From Bradyrhizobium sp. CCH5-F6 (GTDB lineage Bacteria > Pseudomonadota > Alphaproteobacteria > Rhizobiales > Xanthobacteraceae), in NCBI RefSeq assembly GCF_001556045.1, contig NZ_LSIC01000018.1:57256-121255 (forward strand): DNA of 64,000 nt, given 5' to 3'. The notes under the pieces are model-generated. The model worked only from the letters and a program-made list of their open reading frames with translations, was not told the DNA's origin and did not search any database. The position numbers and the translations under genes were made by a program. How positions within the stretch are numbered: the first letter of the stretch is position 1; every line of letters starts with the position of its first letter. Positions 44,948 to 52,131 of the stretch are shown here, in pieces.

Positions 44948-45985
44948 TCAGTGCAGCACCGGCCCGCCTGCCTTCTTCCAGGCGTCGATGCCGCCGGCAA
45001 TGTGCGCGGTGTTGGACAGGCCGGCCGCCTTGGCGGCGGCCACCGCCATCGCCGAGCGTTCACCGAAGGCGCAGAAGAACACCACGCGGCGGCCGGTGGC
45101 AGCCGCGACCTCGCGCAACATGCCGCCGGGCTTGAGGCTCTCCTCCACGGACTGGTAGGGCGTATGCAGCGCACCTTCGAGCGTGCCGTGCTTGGCGCGC
45201 TCGTTGCTCTCGCGCAGATCGACCAGCAGGATGTCGGGACGGCCCAGCGAACGGATCGCCTCGGTCGGGCTTAGCGCGCGGCCCTCCTTCTCGAGCTCTT
45301 CCTGGTGCAGGCCGACATGCATGTTGGCGGGCACTGCCACGTCCATCATCTTCGGATTGGGCAGCTTCAGATTGGCCATCAGCTCGATATATTCCTCGAC
45401 CGAGCGTACCTGGAGCCGCGGATTGTAGCGCTTTTCCTCACCGATGGTGGAGACGGTGTCGCCCTTGTAGTCATGTGCGGGGAACACCATCGTCTCGTCC
45501 GGCAGCTTGAGCAGGCGGTTGAAGATCGAGTCGTATTGCGCGCGCGACGAGCCATTCTGGAAGTCGGTGCGCCCGGTGCCGCGGATCAGCAGCGTGTCGC
45601 CGGTGAAGACGCGGTCGCCCATCAGATAGGAATAGGAATCGTCGGTGTGTCCGGGCGTGTACATCACGTCGAGCGAGAGGCCCTCGATCGTCACCTTGTC
45701 GCCGTCCGCGACCCGCATGGCGACCACGTCGGCCTTGGTCTGGTCGCCCATCACGGTCATGCAATGGGTGCGGTCGCGCAGCTCGCCGAGGCCGGTGACG
45801 TGGTCGGCATGCAGATGCGTGTCCACCGCCTTCACCAGCTTGAGGTCGAGCTCGCGCAGCAATTGGCAGTAGCGATCGACCTTCTCCAGCACGGGATCGA
45901 GGATGAGCGCCTCGCCGCCGGGGCGGCTCGCAAGCAGATAACTGTAGGTGCCCGAAACGCTGTCGAAGAGCTGGCGAAAGATCAT
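44948..45985 (-). CDS. Metallo-beta-lactamase/rhodanese fusion (persulfide dioxygenase-like)
   Basis: This 345-residue protein has an ETHE1-like domain (1-235) with THLHADH, GHTDDS, GTGRTDF and FPAHDYKG. A rhodanese domain follows (about 240-345), with its reactive Cys in FFCAFGERS. ETHE1 dioxygenases oxidise glutathione persulfide to sulfite, and rhodanese moves sulfane sulfur. The fusion would couple the two in the cytoplasm. It is read in the same direction as the sox operon nearby but separated by 291 bp containing a repeat, so a shared role in sulfur metabolism is likely and co-transcription is not. Confidence 0.88.
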   Translation of the reverse strand: MIFRQLFDSVSGTYSYLLASRPGGEALILDPVLEKVDRYCQLLRELDLKLVKAVDTHLHADHVTGLGELRDRTHCMTVMGDQTKADVVAMRVADGDKVTIEGLSLDVMYTPGHTDDSYSYLMGDRVFTGDTLLIRGTGRTDFQNGSSRAQYDSIFNRLLKLPDETMVFPAHDYKGDTVSTIGEEKRYNPRLQVRSVEEYIELMANLKLPNPKMMDVAVPANMHVGLHQEELEKEGRALSPTEAIRSLGRPDILLVDLRESNERAKHGTLEGALHTPYQSVEESLKPGGMLREVAAATGRRVVFFCAFGERSAMAVAAAKAAGLSNTAHIAGGIDAWKKAGGPVLH

Positions 45986-46142
45986 GGCAGGAAGTCCGGC
46001 ATTGGAACTGATTTCGACGATTCTACTACGTTCCCGGCAAAAAAGAGAAGCAATTCACTGTCTGGGCAGGAAGATCTGGAAGATTCTTGTTGCGGTGCGG
46101 GTATAGGAGATGGTCGGCCATGCCATTGCCTCACGCCCAGCT

Positions 46143-46241
46143 GTCATCGCCCGCGAAGGCGTGCGATCCAGTATTCCAGAGGCCGAAGTGAGATACGGAG
46201 ACGCTGCGGAGTACTGGATTCCCGCTTTCGCGGGGAATGAC
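46143..46241. repeat. Intergenic palindromic repeat, GTCATCGCCCGCGAAGGCG... family
   Basis: The ends GTCAT and ATGAC are inverted. The halves GATCCAGTATTCCAG and GTACTGGATTC are complementary. The same core motif AATACTGGATCGCC is in the repeat at 61003-61103. It lies between the persulfide dioxygenase-like gene and the last gene of the sox operon. Confidence 0.7.
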
Positions 46242-46276
46242 ACTGAGCACGTGGGGCGCCGTGGCACGGAATAATC

Positions 46277-46735
46277 CTACGGCCTCACCAATGTGTACCC
46301 GTTCTCCGCCAGGAACAGGATTTGCCCAACTCCCACCTGCACCGGCGTGGCGGCCGGGATGAACTCCGGCCGCTTTCCGGTCTCCCGCTCGATCGTATCG
46401 AGGGTGTTGAGGCAGATGTCGAAGCGCACACCCTGTGCGATCAGGCTCTCGACCTGCTTGCGGCGCTCGCCGCCGGCAAGAAGCAAGTCGATGCCGGGAC
46501 CGAACGCCACCACCTCGATAGCGATCTTGTCGGGGTCATAGGCCCTCAGCAGATTGTTGGCGACGCTGAGCACCAGCGCCTGCTTCTTCGGATCGCCGTC
46601 GGAGAGCTGGAGCACGACCTTGTGCTCCGCGAACGGCTTGTCCTGGAGTGGCACCTGCTGCGCACGAGCCGGCGCAATCGCTGCCCAGAGGAGCAGTGCC
46701 AGCATGATCGCGGATGAGAGTCGCAGCCACATCAT
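46277..46735 (-). CDS. Periplasmic DsrE-family protein
   Basis: This 152-residue protein has a signal peptide (MMWLRLSSAIMLALLLWAA, cleaved after ARA) and then a DsrE/F-like fold. A Cys in FDICLNTLD stands where DsrE-type proteins carry their sulfur-binding Cys. The start overlaps the soxB stop (ATGA), so it is the last gene of the sox operon. Most DsrE proteins are cytoplasmic sulfur carriers. A secreted one placed here could accept or store sulfane sulfur released by the Sox cycle. That role is inferred from position. Confidence 0.8.
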   Translation of the reverse strand: MMWLRLSSAIMLALLLWAAIAPARAQQVPLQDKPFAEHKVVLQLSDGDPKKQALVLSVANNLLRAYDPDKIAIEVVAFGPGIDLLLAGGERRKQVESLIAQGVRFDICLNTLDTIERETGKRPEFIPAATPVQVGVGQILFLAENGYTLVRP

Positions 46736-48483
46736 CCCTGTTCCGCAATGCCTGGATTGCCCTCGACGCCTTTCAGCGTGACGCCGGAGCCGAGCCGCTC
46801 CGGCATGGTCCGGCCAGAGCGCAGATGTTTGCCGACGACCTCCCACACCGGCGCGCCCTGCTGGCCGTTGACCGAGGCCCAGCCAGCGACCTTGTAGCGG
46901 TGGCCGGCGTTGAGTGCCTTGCCGTTACTGAGCTTCAGTTCGGAGATACGTGCCCCGATCGCAGCATCCGGCGTGCAGGTATAGCTGAGCCCGCCGGTGC
47001 GCACCATGTCGCCACCCTGCTGGTAGTAGGGGTCGGCGTTGAAGAGATTATCGCAGATGTCCTCCAGCACGTCCTTGATCTGTGCGCCGGTCATCTCCTG
47101 CACATAGGTCTCGGGATAGGTGATCGCGGTTTCCGCGAGCAGATCCTCCATGGTCAGCGGCTGGCCCGGCAGCGCGGTGACGCCCCAGCGGAAGCCCGGC
47201 GATAGCGCGATTTCGGCATCGAGCTCGCTACGCAGCGCGGTGCAGATCAGTTCGTCGACGGTTCCTGTGAAATTGCCGCGCCGATAGAGCAGGCGGTCCG
47301 GCGTTGCGATCTTCTCCGACCAGTCGCTCACATGCGCCGCGCGTAGCCGCCCGATCAACTCGGCCATGGCAGCGTCCGGCTTCAGCAGTTCGGAATAGAC
47401 CGGCAGCAGATGATAGTGAATGTCGCTGACCTTGCCCTTGTCGATCGCGAGATCGAGCACGGCCAGGAATTTCCCGTTTGAGCCGGCATTGGTGACGAGC
47501 GTGGTGCCGCCGGCGTTCTTCACGGCAATCGGCTGCGGCACGGCATCATGGGTGTGGCCGCCGAGGATGACGTCGATCCCGGTGACGCGGCTTGCAAGCT
47601 TGAGATCGACATCCATTCCGTTGTGCGACAGCAGAATGACGGCATCGGCCTTGTCGGCCTTGCGCAGGGAGTCGACGTGCTTCTGCAACTCTTCCTCGCG
47701 GATGCCAAAGGTCCAGTCCGGCGTGAACCGTTTGGGATGCGCGATCGGTACGTAAGGGAAGGCCTGGCCGACGATCGCGACGCGATGGCCGCCGAGGTCC
47801 CGGATCATCGAGGGCTTAAAGACGCGCCCCGTGGCCTTGTCGAAGGCAGGGGCGTCGTTGAACGCGGCTTCCTCGGTCAGAAACACGTTCTGCGCCAGAA
47901 ACTCGCCCTTGAAGCGCTCGAGATTGTCGCGCAACATTTGCTCGCCATAGGTGAACTCCCAGTGCCCGGTCATCGCCTCGATGCCGAGCAGGTTGGCCAC
48001 CTCGACCATGTCGCGGCCCTCCATGACGTTGGCAAGGCCGGTGCCCTGCCAGAGATCGCCGCCATCGACCAGCAGGGAGCGCTTCTCGCCGACATCGCTG
48101 CGCAAGCGGTCGACCAGGGTTTTGAGATAGGCAAAGCCGCCGAGCTTGCCGAAGCGTCCCGCGGACTTCTCGAAATCGAGGCAGGTGAAAGCGTAGGCAT
48201 CAGCGCTGTCGGGACGGATGCCGAACCGCTCCAGGAATGCCTGTCCGACCAGATGCGGCGGCCGCCCCGCCATCTCGCCGACGCCGATATTGACGCTGGG
48301 CTCACGGAAATAGACCGGATTGAGCTGCGCGTGCGTGTCGGTGATGTGCAGGATCCGCGCGTTGCCGAACCGCTCGATGTCGTAGATGCTCGCGGTCTCG
48401 GTGCCGCGGGCCAGCCGCGGCAGGCCGAGCGTTGCGGCGGCAAGGCCTGCACTTTTCAGGAAATCGCGGCGGCGGATCGCCAT
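46732..48483 (-). CDS. soxB: SoxB thiosulfohydrolase
   Basis: This 583-residue protein has a Tat signal (RRRDFLK) and a 5'-nucleotidase-like dimetal phosphoesterase domain: DTHAQL, GGDLWQGTG, GHWEF, LLSHNGMDVD and GGHTHD. The nucleotidase C-terminal domain follows. SoxB is a di-manganese enzyme that removes sulfonate as sulfate from the SoxY-bound intermediate in the periplasm. It follows the SoxK-like gene by 54 bases and overlaps the DsrE-like gene. Confidence 0.95.
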   Translation of the reverse strand: MAIRRRDFLKSAGLAAATLGLPRLARGTETASIYDIERFGNARILHITDTHAQLNPVYFREPSVNIGVGEMAGRPPHLVGQAFLERFGIRPDSADAYAFTCLDFEKSAGRFGKLGGFAYLKTLVDRLRSDVGEKRSLLVDGGDLWQGTGLANVMEGRDMVEVANLLGIEAMTGHWEFTYGEQMLRDNLERFKGEFLAQNVFLTEEAAFNDAPAFDKATGRVFKPSMIRDLGGHRVAIVGQAFPYVPIAHPKRFTPDWTFGIREEELQKHVDSLRKADKADAVILLSHNGMDVDLKLASRVTGIDVILGGHTHDAVPQPIAVKNAGGTTLVTNAGSNGKFLAVLDLAIDKGKVSDIHYHLLPVYSELLKPDAAMAELIGRLRAAHVSDWSEKIATPDRLLYRRGNFTGTVDELICTALRSELDAEIALSPGFRWGVTALPGQPLTMEDLLAETAITYPETYVQEMTGAQIKDVLEDICDNLFNADPYYQQGGDMVRTGGLSYTCTPDAAIGARISELKLSNGKALNAGHRYKVAGWASVNGQQGAPVWEVVGKHLRSGRTMPERLGSGVTLKGVEGNPGIAEQG

Positions 48484-48537
48484 CCAAGAATTCTCCGCGC
48501 CTCTCGTGATCGTAGGACTATTCCACTCAGGCGCAGT

Positions 48538-48843
48538 CTAGCGGATTTCCATCGCCTTCCAGGCTTCTTTTTCGGACGTGGCCTGGAAGATCGACGCCTT
48601 CGCCAGCGCCTCGGCCTCCTTGGCTGCTGCAACCGCACGGTCGAAATCGCCGCTGTCGGCAGCCTTCTTGGCTGCTGCCAACGCGGATACGGTCACCGTC
48701 CATTGATTGCGCATGCCGGCTGCTTCCTTGGAGGCGGCTTCGGCGGCGGCATAGGCCGCCTTGTAGTCCGCCTCGTTTGCCGCGCGCGCGGATGGCGCAA
48801 GGCTCAAGACAAGCAGCATGGCGAGAGCAAGTGACCGCTTCAT
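48538..48843 (-). CDS. soxK: SoxXA-binding protein-like (SoxK/SAXB)
   Basis: This 101-residue protein has a signal peptide (cleaved after ARA) and a small all-helical Ala/Lys/Glu-rich mature part. It lies between soxA and soxB and overlaps the soxA stop by four bases. Proteins of this size and position in other sox operons bind SoxXA and raise its activity. Recognition here rests mainly on position, size and composition, so the name is less secure than those of its neighbours. Confidence 0.65.
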   Translation of the reverse strand: MKRSLALAMLLVLSLAPSARAANEADYKAAYAAAEAASKEAAGMRNQWTVTVSALAAAKKAADSGDFDRAVAAAKEAEALAKASIFQATSEKEAWKAMEIR

Positions 48844-49703
48844 GGCCGTGCTCCCGGCCCGGAGATCGGCAGGCCGTTGGCGACGTAGGACAGGAAATAT
48901 TCGACGTCGCGATATTCGTCCGATTGCGGCTCCAGCGGAACCGCGCGGGTCTGGCTGTTGCAGGTGACGAAGCGGCGGCTGATGGTGCCCATGCCGCTCC
49001 ATTCGGAGCGGTAGATCGGCATCGCATTGAGGATGCCGAGCGCAGGCGCCAGAACCTCGGCGCGGATGCGTTCGCCCGGGCTCTGCACGTGGCAGCTCGC
49101 GCAGGAGAAATTCATCTGTCCGCGCCGCGTGTAGAAATAGCGCTTGCCGTTCTCGAACGCTTCGAGCGCCCGCGGGTCATCGGGAATCTTGATGTCCATC
49201 GGCTTGCCGCGCGAAGTGTAGGCCATGTAGGCGGTGAGCGAGGCCATCTCGTCCTTGACGTAGGAATAGGGCGCTTCGCCATTGGCCTCGCGGCAGCGGT
49301 TGAGCGCGAGCTCGAGCGTGACGACCTTGCCTTCCCGGGTGTCGAAATACGGATAGTTCTGGCGAATGCCGATGCCGTTATTCGGGAAGCAGTCGGCATA
49401 GGTCTTGCCGTTCTTGAACGGGGTGGAGAACATCTCCTTGCCGGCGTCGAGCGCGAACTCGTAGGGCGGGAATTCTTCCTTCTCCTGCCATTGCCGCTTC
49501 ATGTCCTCGTTCATGGAATAAGGACCGTTGACGAAATCCTCGTGCTTCACGTTCGGAAACTTCTGGAAGAAGAAGTTCTGGAACGCCCTGGCGTCGGCGA
49601 CGGGATCGACCTTGTCCGCGGCGACCACGCGCGGAGACGCAGTTGCGAATGCGACGAGCGCGACGAACACCGAGCCGAGCAGGAGCGAGAGGCGGGCCTT
49701 CAT
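48840..49703 (-). CDS. soxA: SoxA, cytochrome c subunit of the SoxXA thiosulfate-binding complex
   Basis: This 287-residue protein has a signal peptide (cleavage near VVAA). There is one c-type haem site CASCH and a C-terminal RRFVTCNSQTRA motif. The Cys in that motif is the expected haem ligand and active-site residue that attaches thiosulfate to SoxY. The N-terminal half has two Cys but no second CxxCH, so it is a mono-haem SoxA. The start ATG overlaps the soxZ stop by one base. A longer in-frame start would run through soxZ. Confidence 0.93.
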   Translation of the reverse strand: MKARLSLLLGSVFVALVAFATASPRVVAADKVDPVADARAFQNFFFQKFPNVKHEDFVNGPYSMNEDMKRQWQEKEEFPPYEFALDAGKEMFSTPFKNGKTYADCFPNNGIGIRQNYPYFDTREGKVVTLELALNRCREANGEAPYSYVKDEMASLTAYMAYTSRGKPMDIKIPDDPRALEAFENGKRYFYTRRGQMNFSCASCHVQSPGERIRAEVLAPALGILNAMPIYRSEWSGMGTISRRFVTCNSQTRAVPLEPQSDEYRDVEYFLSYVANGLPISGPGARP

Positions 49704-50014
49704 CACGCGATCTTGGCGGTGGTCGTATCCGACGCACCCTTGTTGTCGGTCCAGGAGATCTTGAGCTCGTCGCCCTTCTTGGCACCTTTGAAGCTGAACT
49801 TGACGTAAGGGTCCTTGGAGACCGCAGTGCCCCAATTGGCGACGAAGACGTCCTTGCCGTTACATTCGAACTTCAGCTCCTGGATGAAGTGCGCCGGAAT
49901 CGGCTCGCCCCTGGAATCCTTGACCAGGCCGGTGTCCATGGGGTGCTGGATCAGCGTCTGCACCTCGGTGATGTCGCCGTTGGATGTCGCGCGTACGCGA
50001 ATGCTGGATGCCAT
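49703..50014 (-). CDS. soxZ: SoxZ, sulfur-carrier complex subunit
   Basis: This 103-residue protein has the normal length for SoxZ. It has a beta-sandwich fold with HPMDTGLVKDSRGEPIPAHFI and the C-terminal LKISWTDNKG region. It pairs with SoxY and holds the SoxY carrier arm for the other enzymes. SoxZ normally lacks a signal peptide, and so does this one; it is carried out with SoxY, whose Tat signal serves both. It lies 15 bases after soxY. Confidence 0.95.
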   Translation of the reverse strand: MASSIRVRATSNGDITEVQTLIQHPMDTGLVKDSRGEPIPAHFIQELKFECNGKDVFVANWGTAVSKDPYVKFSFKGAKKGDELKISWTDNKGASDTTTAKIA

Positions 50015-50029
50015 GTCGAAATGCCTCGC

Positions 50030-50521
50030 TTAACCGCCGCAACCGCCGACGGTGACCTTGACCTCTTTGGTCGCGCTGTAGAGCTTGCCGTCGGCTTCCA
50101 CGATCGCGGTCAATCTGGTGGTCTTGGCCATCTTCAGCCGGTTGGCGACAGCAGGGATCGTGCCATCGGGAATCTTGTAGCTTGCCGCGAGCGCGTTCGG
50201 GTTCTCGGCCACGAAGAACGAGATCGAGGTGACCTTGTCGAGTGACGTCGTCACCGACACCGGCACCACGCCGCCATTCTCGGCGATCTCCGGCGCATCC
50301 AGCTTCACCTTGTCCGACGGCTCCGCGGTCCTGCCATAGAGTGCCTTGATCGCGTCGGCCTCGTTCTTCTGCTTGAACGCCTCTTCCGGATATTTGTCGT
50401 TGGCTGCGGCGCGGGCGGGAGCGGCCCCGAACGGCAGATTGCCGAGACCGAGCAGCGCGACACTGGCCGCGCCTTGAAGGATCAGGCGCCGCGTCGGATG
50501 AGGGCCGGTGGTCGTGGTCAT
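50030..50521 (-). CDS. soxY: SoxY, sulfur-substrate carrier protein
   Basis: This 163-residue protein has a Tat signal (TRRLILQ followed by a hydrophobic stretch ending ARA). It ends in GGCGG, where Cys161 is the swinging-arm residue that carries thiosulfate as a thioether-like adduct. The intact C-terminus shows the gene is functional. It is followed after 15 bases by soxZ and preceded after 20 bases by soxX. Confidence 0.96.
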   Translation of the reverse strand: MTTTTGPHPTRRLILQGAASVALLGLGNLPFGAAPARAAANDKYPEEAFKQKNEADAIKALYGRTAEPSDKVKLDAPEIAENGGVVPVSVTTSLDKVTSISFFVAENPNALAASYKIPDGTIPAVANRLKMAKTTRLTAIVEADGKLYSATKEVKVTVGGCGG

Positions 50522-50541
50522 CTGGGTTCTCCTGGCGGCCG

Positions 50542-50898
50542 TTACAGGGTCTGCAGAAAATCAACGATCGCGTTGATCTCCTGGTCGGTCAAAATCCGGT
50601 TTCGGCCGAACGGCGGCATCATGGTCTGCGGATTGCGCTTGGTTTCGTCGAAGATGACGGCGAACAGCTCGTTGCGGTCGGGATATTTTTCCTTGATGTC
50701 CTTCAGTTCAGGCCCGATCGTTCCGGGCAGGTCGCCGCCCTTGATGACGTGGCAGGTCAGGCAATTGCCCTTGCCGCGGTCGAAAGCGAGCTTCCGGCCT
50801 TCAGTCGCGGCGGACTGCGCCACCGCCGGAGCCACGGCCGCGCCGGCGAGGAGGGCCAACGCGACAAGCAGGGCGGGCTTGCAAGGAAAGACGGTCAA
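50542..50898 (-). CDS. soxX: SoxX, cytochrome c subunit of SoxXA
   Basis: The mature protein has one haem site CLTCH and a downstream MMPPFG Met loop for the sixth ligand. The start is unsure. A TTG at 50896-50898 with AGGA upstream gives a 118-residue precursor with a typical signal peptide (CKPALLVALALLAG, cleaved after AVA). An ATG at 50964 would give 140 residues with an odd N-terminal extension. It is the first gene of the sox operon. The 192-bp divergent gap to the DUF938 gene must hold the promoter; no SoxR gene lies in the window. Confidence 0.9.
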   Translation of the reverse strand: MTVFPCKPALLVALALLAGAAVAPAVAQSAATEGRKLAFDRGKGNCLTCHVIKGGDLPGTIGPELKDIKEKYPDRNELFAVIFDETKRNPQTMMPPFGRNRILTDQEINAIVDFLQTL

Positions 50899-51090
50899 GG
50901 CATCGTCCTGAAGCGTTATGTCGATGATCTCATTTATGGAATTGTTCAAAAGCACAAAGGGCATCGCCTGACAATCAAGACTATGCACGGGGCAAAATGG
51001 GGTTAATATCCCGCGCATTGCAACCGATGAGATAGTTTCGTTCAGCAGATGGGCTGCAGCTAGCAGATTATTCTCGAGCGTTCGGCCGTC

Positions 51091-51801
51091 ATGGCCGTCT
51101 TTTCTGATTCACATTTTTGGGGACGTCACTTGGCTGAATATGTCGTCGAATTTGGCAGGGACGGCGGACGAGTCGAGCCGGATGGCCGGCTCGACGCACC
51201 GGCCTTCCATCGCAATCACGAATCGATCTGGGCGGCGCTGGAGAAGCATCTCGCCGGCGCGACCGGCAACGTGGTGGAACTCGGCAGTGGAACCGGCCAG
51301 CACGTGGTTCATTTCGCCCGCTACACGCCTGGCCTGGTCTGGTGGCCAAGCGACCTCAACCAGCGTCACCTCAAGAGCATCGAGGCCTGGCGCGTGCATG
51401 CGGGCCAGCCGAACATCCGCTCGCCCCTGCGGATCGACCTCACCGATCCCGACTGGTGTCCGGAGATGAAAGGCGGGCAGGGGCCGACGAGCCTTGCGGC
51501 CGTGTTCTGCGCCAACGTCATCCACATCGCGCCCTGGGCCGTGGCCGAAGGCCTGTTCGCCGGCGCCGGTCGCTATCTCCGCGCCGACGGCAAGCTGTTC
51601 CTCTACGGCCCCTTCAAGCGCGACGGCAAGCACACCGCGCTCAGCAATGCTGTGTTCGACACCTCCTTGCGCGAAGGCAATCCCGAATGGGGCGTGCGCG
51701 ACATCGCCGATGTCGAGGCGCTGGCGAAAGGCGCAAGCCTTCGTCTCGTCGACACCACCGAAATGCCCGCGAACAATCTCACGCTGGTGTTTTCGCGCTG
51801 A
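51091..51801 (+). CDS. DUF938 SAM-dependent methyltransferase-like protein
   Basis: This 236-residue protein has the class I methyltransferase motif VVELGSGTGQHVVHFA, then SDLNQRHLKSI as motif II and HIAPWAVAEGLF. DUF938 proteins are predicted methyltransferases with no known substrate. A TTG at 51130 with GGGGA six bases before it is a possible alternative start and gives 223 residues, closer to the family. It is divergent from soxX, but nothing ties it to sulfur oxidation. Confidence 0.85.
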   Translation: MAVFSDSHFWGRHLAEYVVEFGRDGGRVEPDGRLDAPAFHRNHESIWAALEKHLAGATGNVVELGSGTGQHVVHFARYTPGLVWWPSDLNQRHLKSIEAWRVHAGQPNIRSPLRIDLTDPDWCPEMKGGQGPTSLAAVFCANVIHIAPWAVAEGLFAGAGRYLRADGKLFLYGPFKRDGKHTALSNAVFDTSLREGNPEWGVRDIADVEALAKGASLRLVDTTEMPANNLTLVFSR

Positions 51802-52131
51802 GGCCTTGCTGGCTTAGGCCTCAAGTGGCGCGCCACGAAGGCGGTCCGCTCCCTCCCCCGCTTGCGGGCAGGGCTATCGCATATGAGAGCTTTTCCCTGC
51901 GGCCATCCTTCGAGACGCCCGCTTTGGCGGGCTCCTCAGGATGAGGACAGAGTGCTTGGCTGCAGTTTCAACGGGCACCGACGTTGATGAGCCTCATCCT
52001 GAGGAGGCGCGTGAGCGCCGTCTCGAAGAACGAGGCGTGCGCGCAGGCCGCCGCAACGAGCCATATGCGATGGCCCTGCGCTTGCGGGAGAGGCAAGGGC
52101 CGCCCGTGGCTATCACCTTTCACAAGGCGCC
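51802..52131. other. 330-bp gap without a gene, filled by a repeat
   Basis: No convincing reading frame is present between the convergent stop codons. Most of the gap is the long inverted repeat described separately. Confidence 0.7.
51858..52088. repeat. 231-bp nested inverted repeat
   Basis: The outer arms (about 51858-51885 and 52061-52088) read CCCGCTTGCGGGCAGGGC...CATATG and its near-complement, with few mismatches. The inner arms CCTTCGAGACGCC...CTCAGGATGAGG (51907-51947) pair with CCTCATCCTGAGG...GTCTCGAAG (51992-52028). The internal GCCCGCTTTGGCGGGC hairpin is separate. It lies between convergent genes; the inner arm family also occurs at 63162-63204. Confidence 0.8.

Noticed and set aside
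43310..46276. The 44.9-46 kb fusion gene being part of the sox operon
   Set aside because: A 291-bp gap with a palindromic repeat separates it from the DsrE-like gene, so only functional linkage is suggested.
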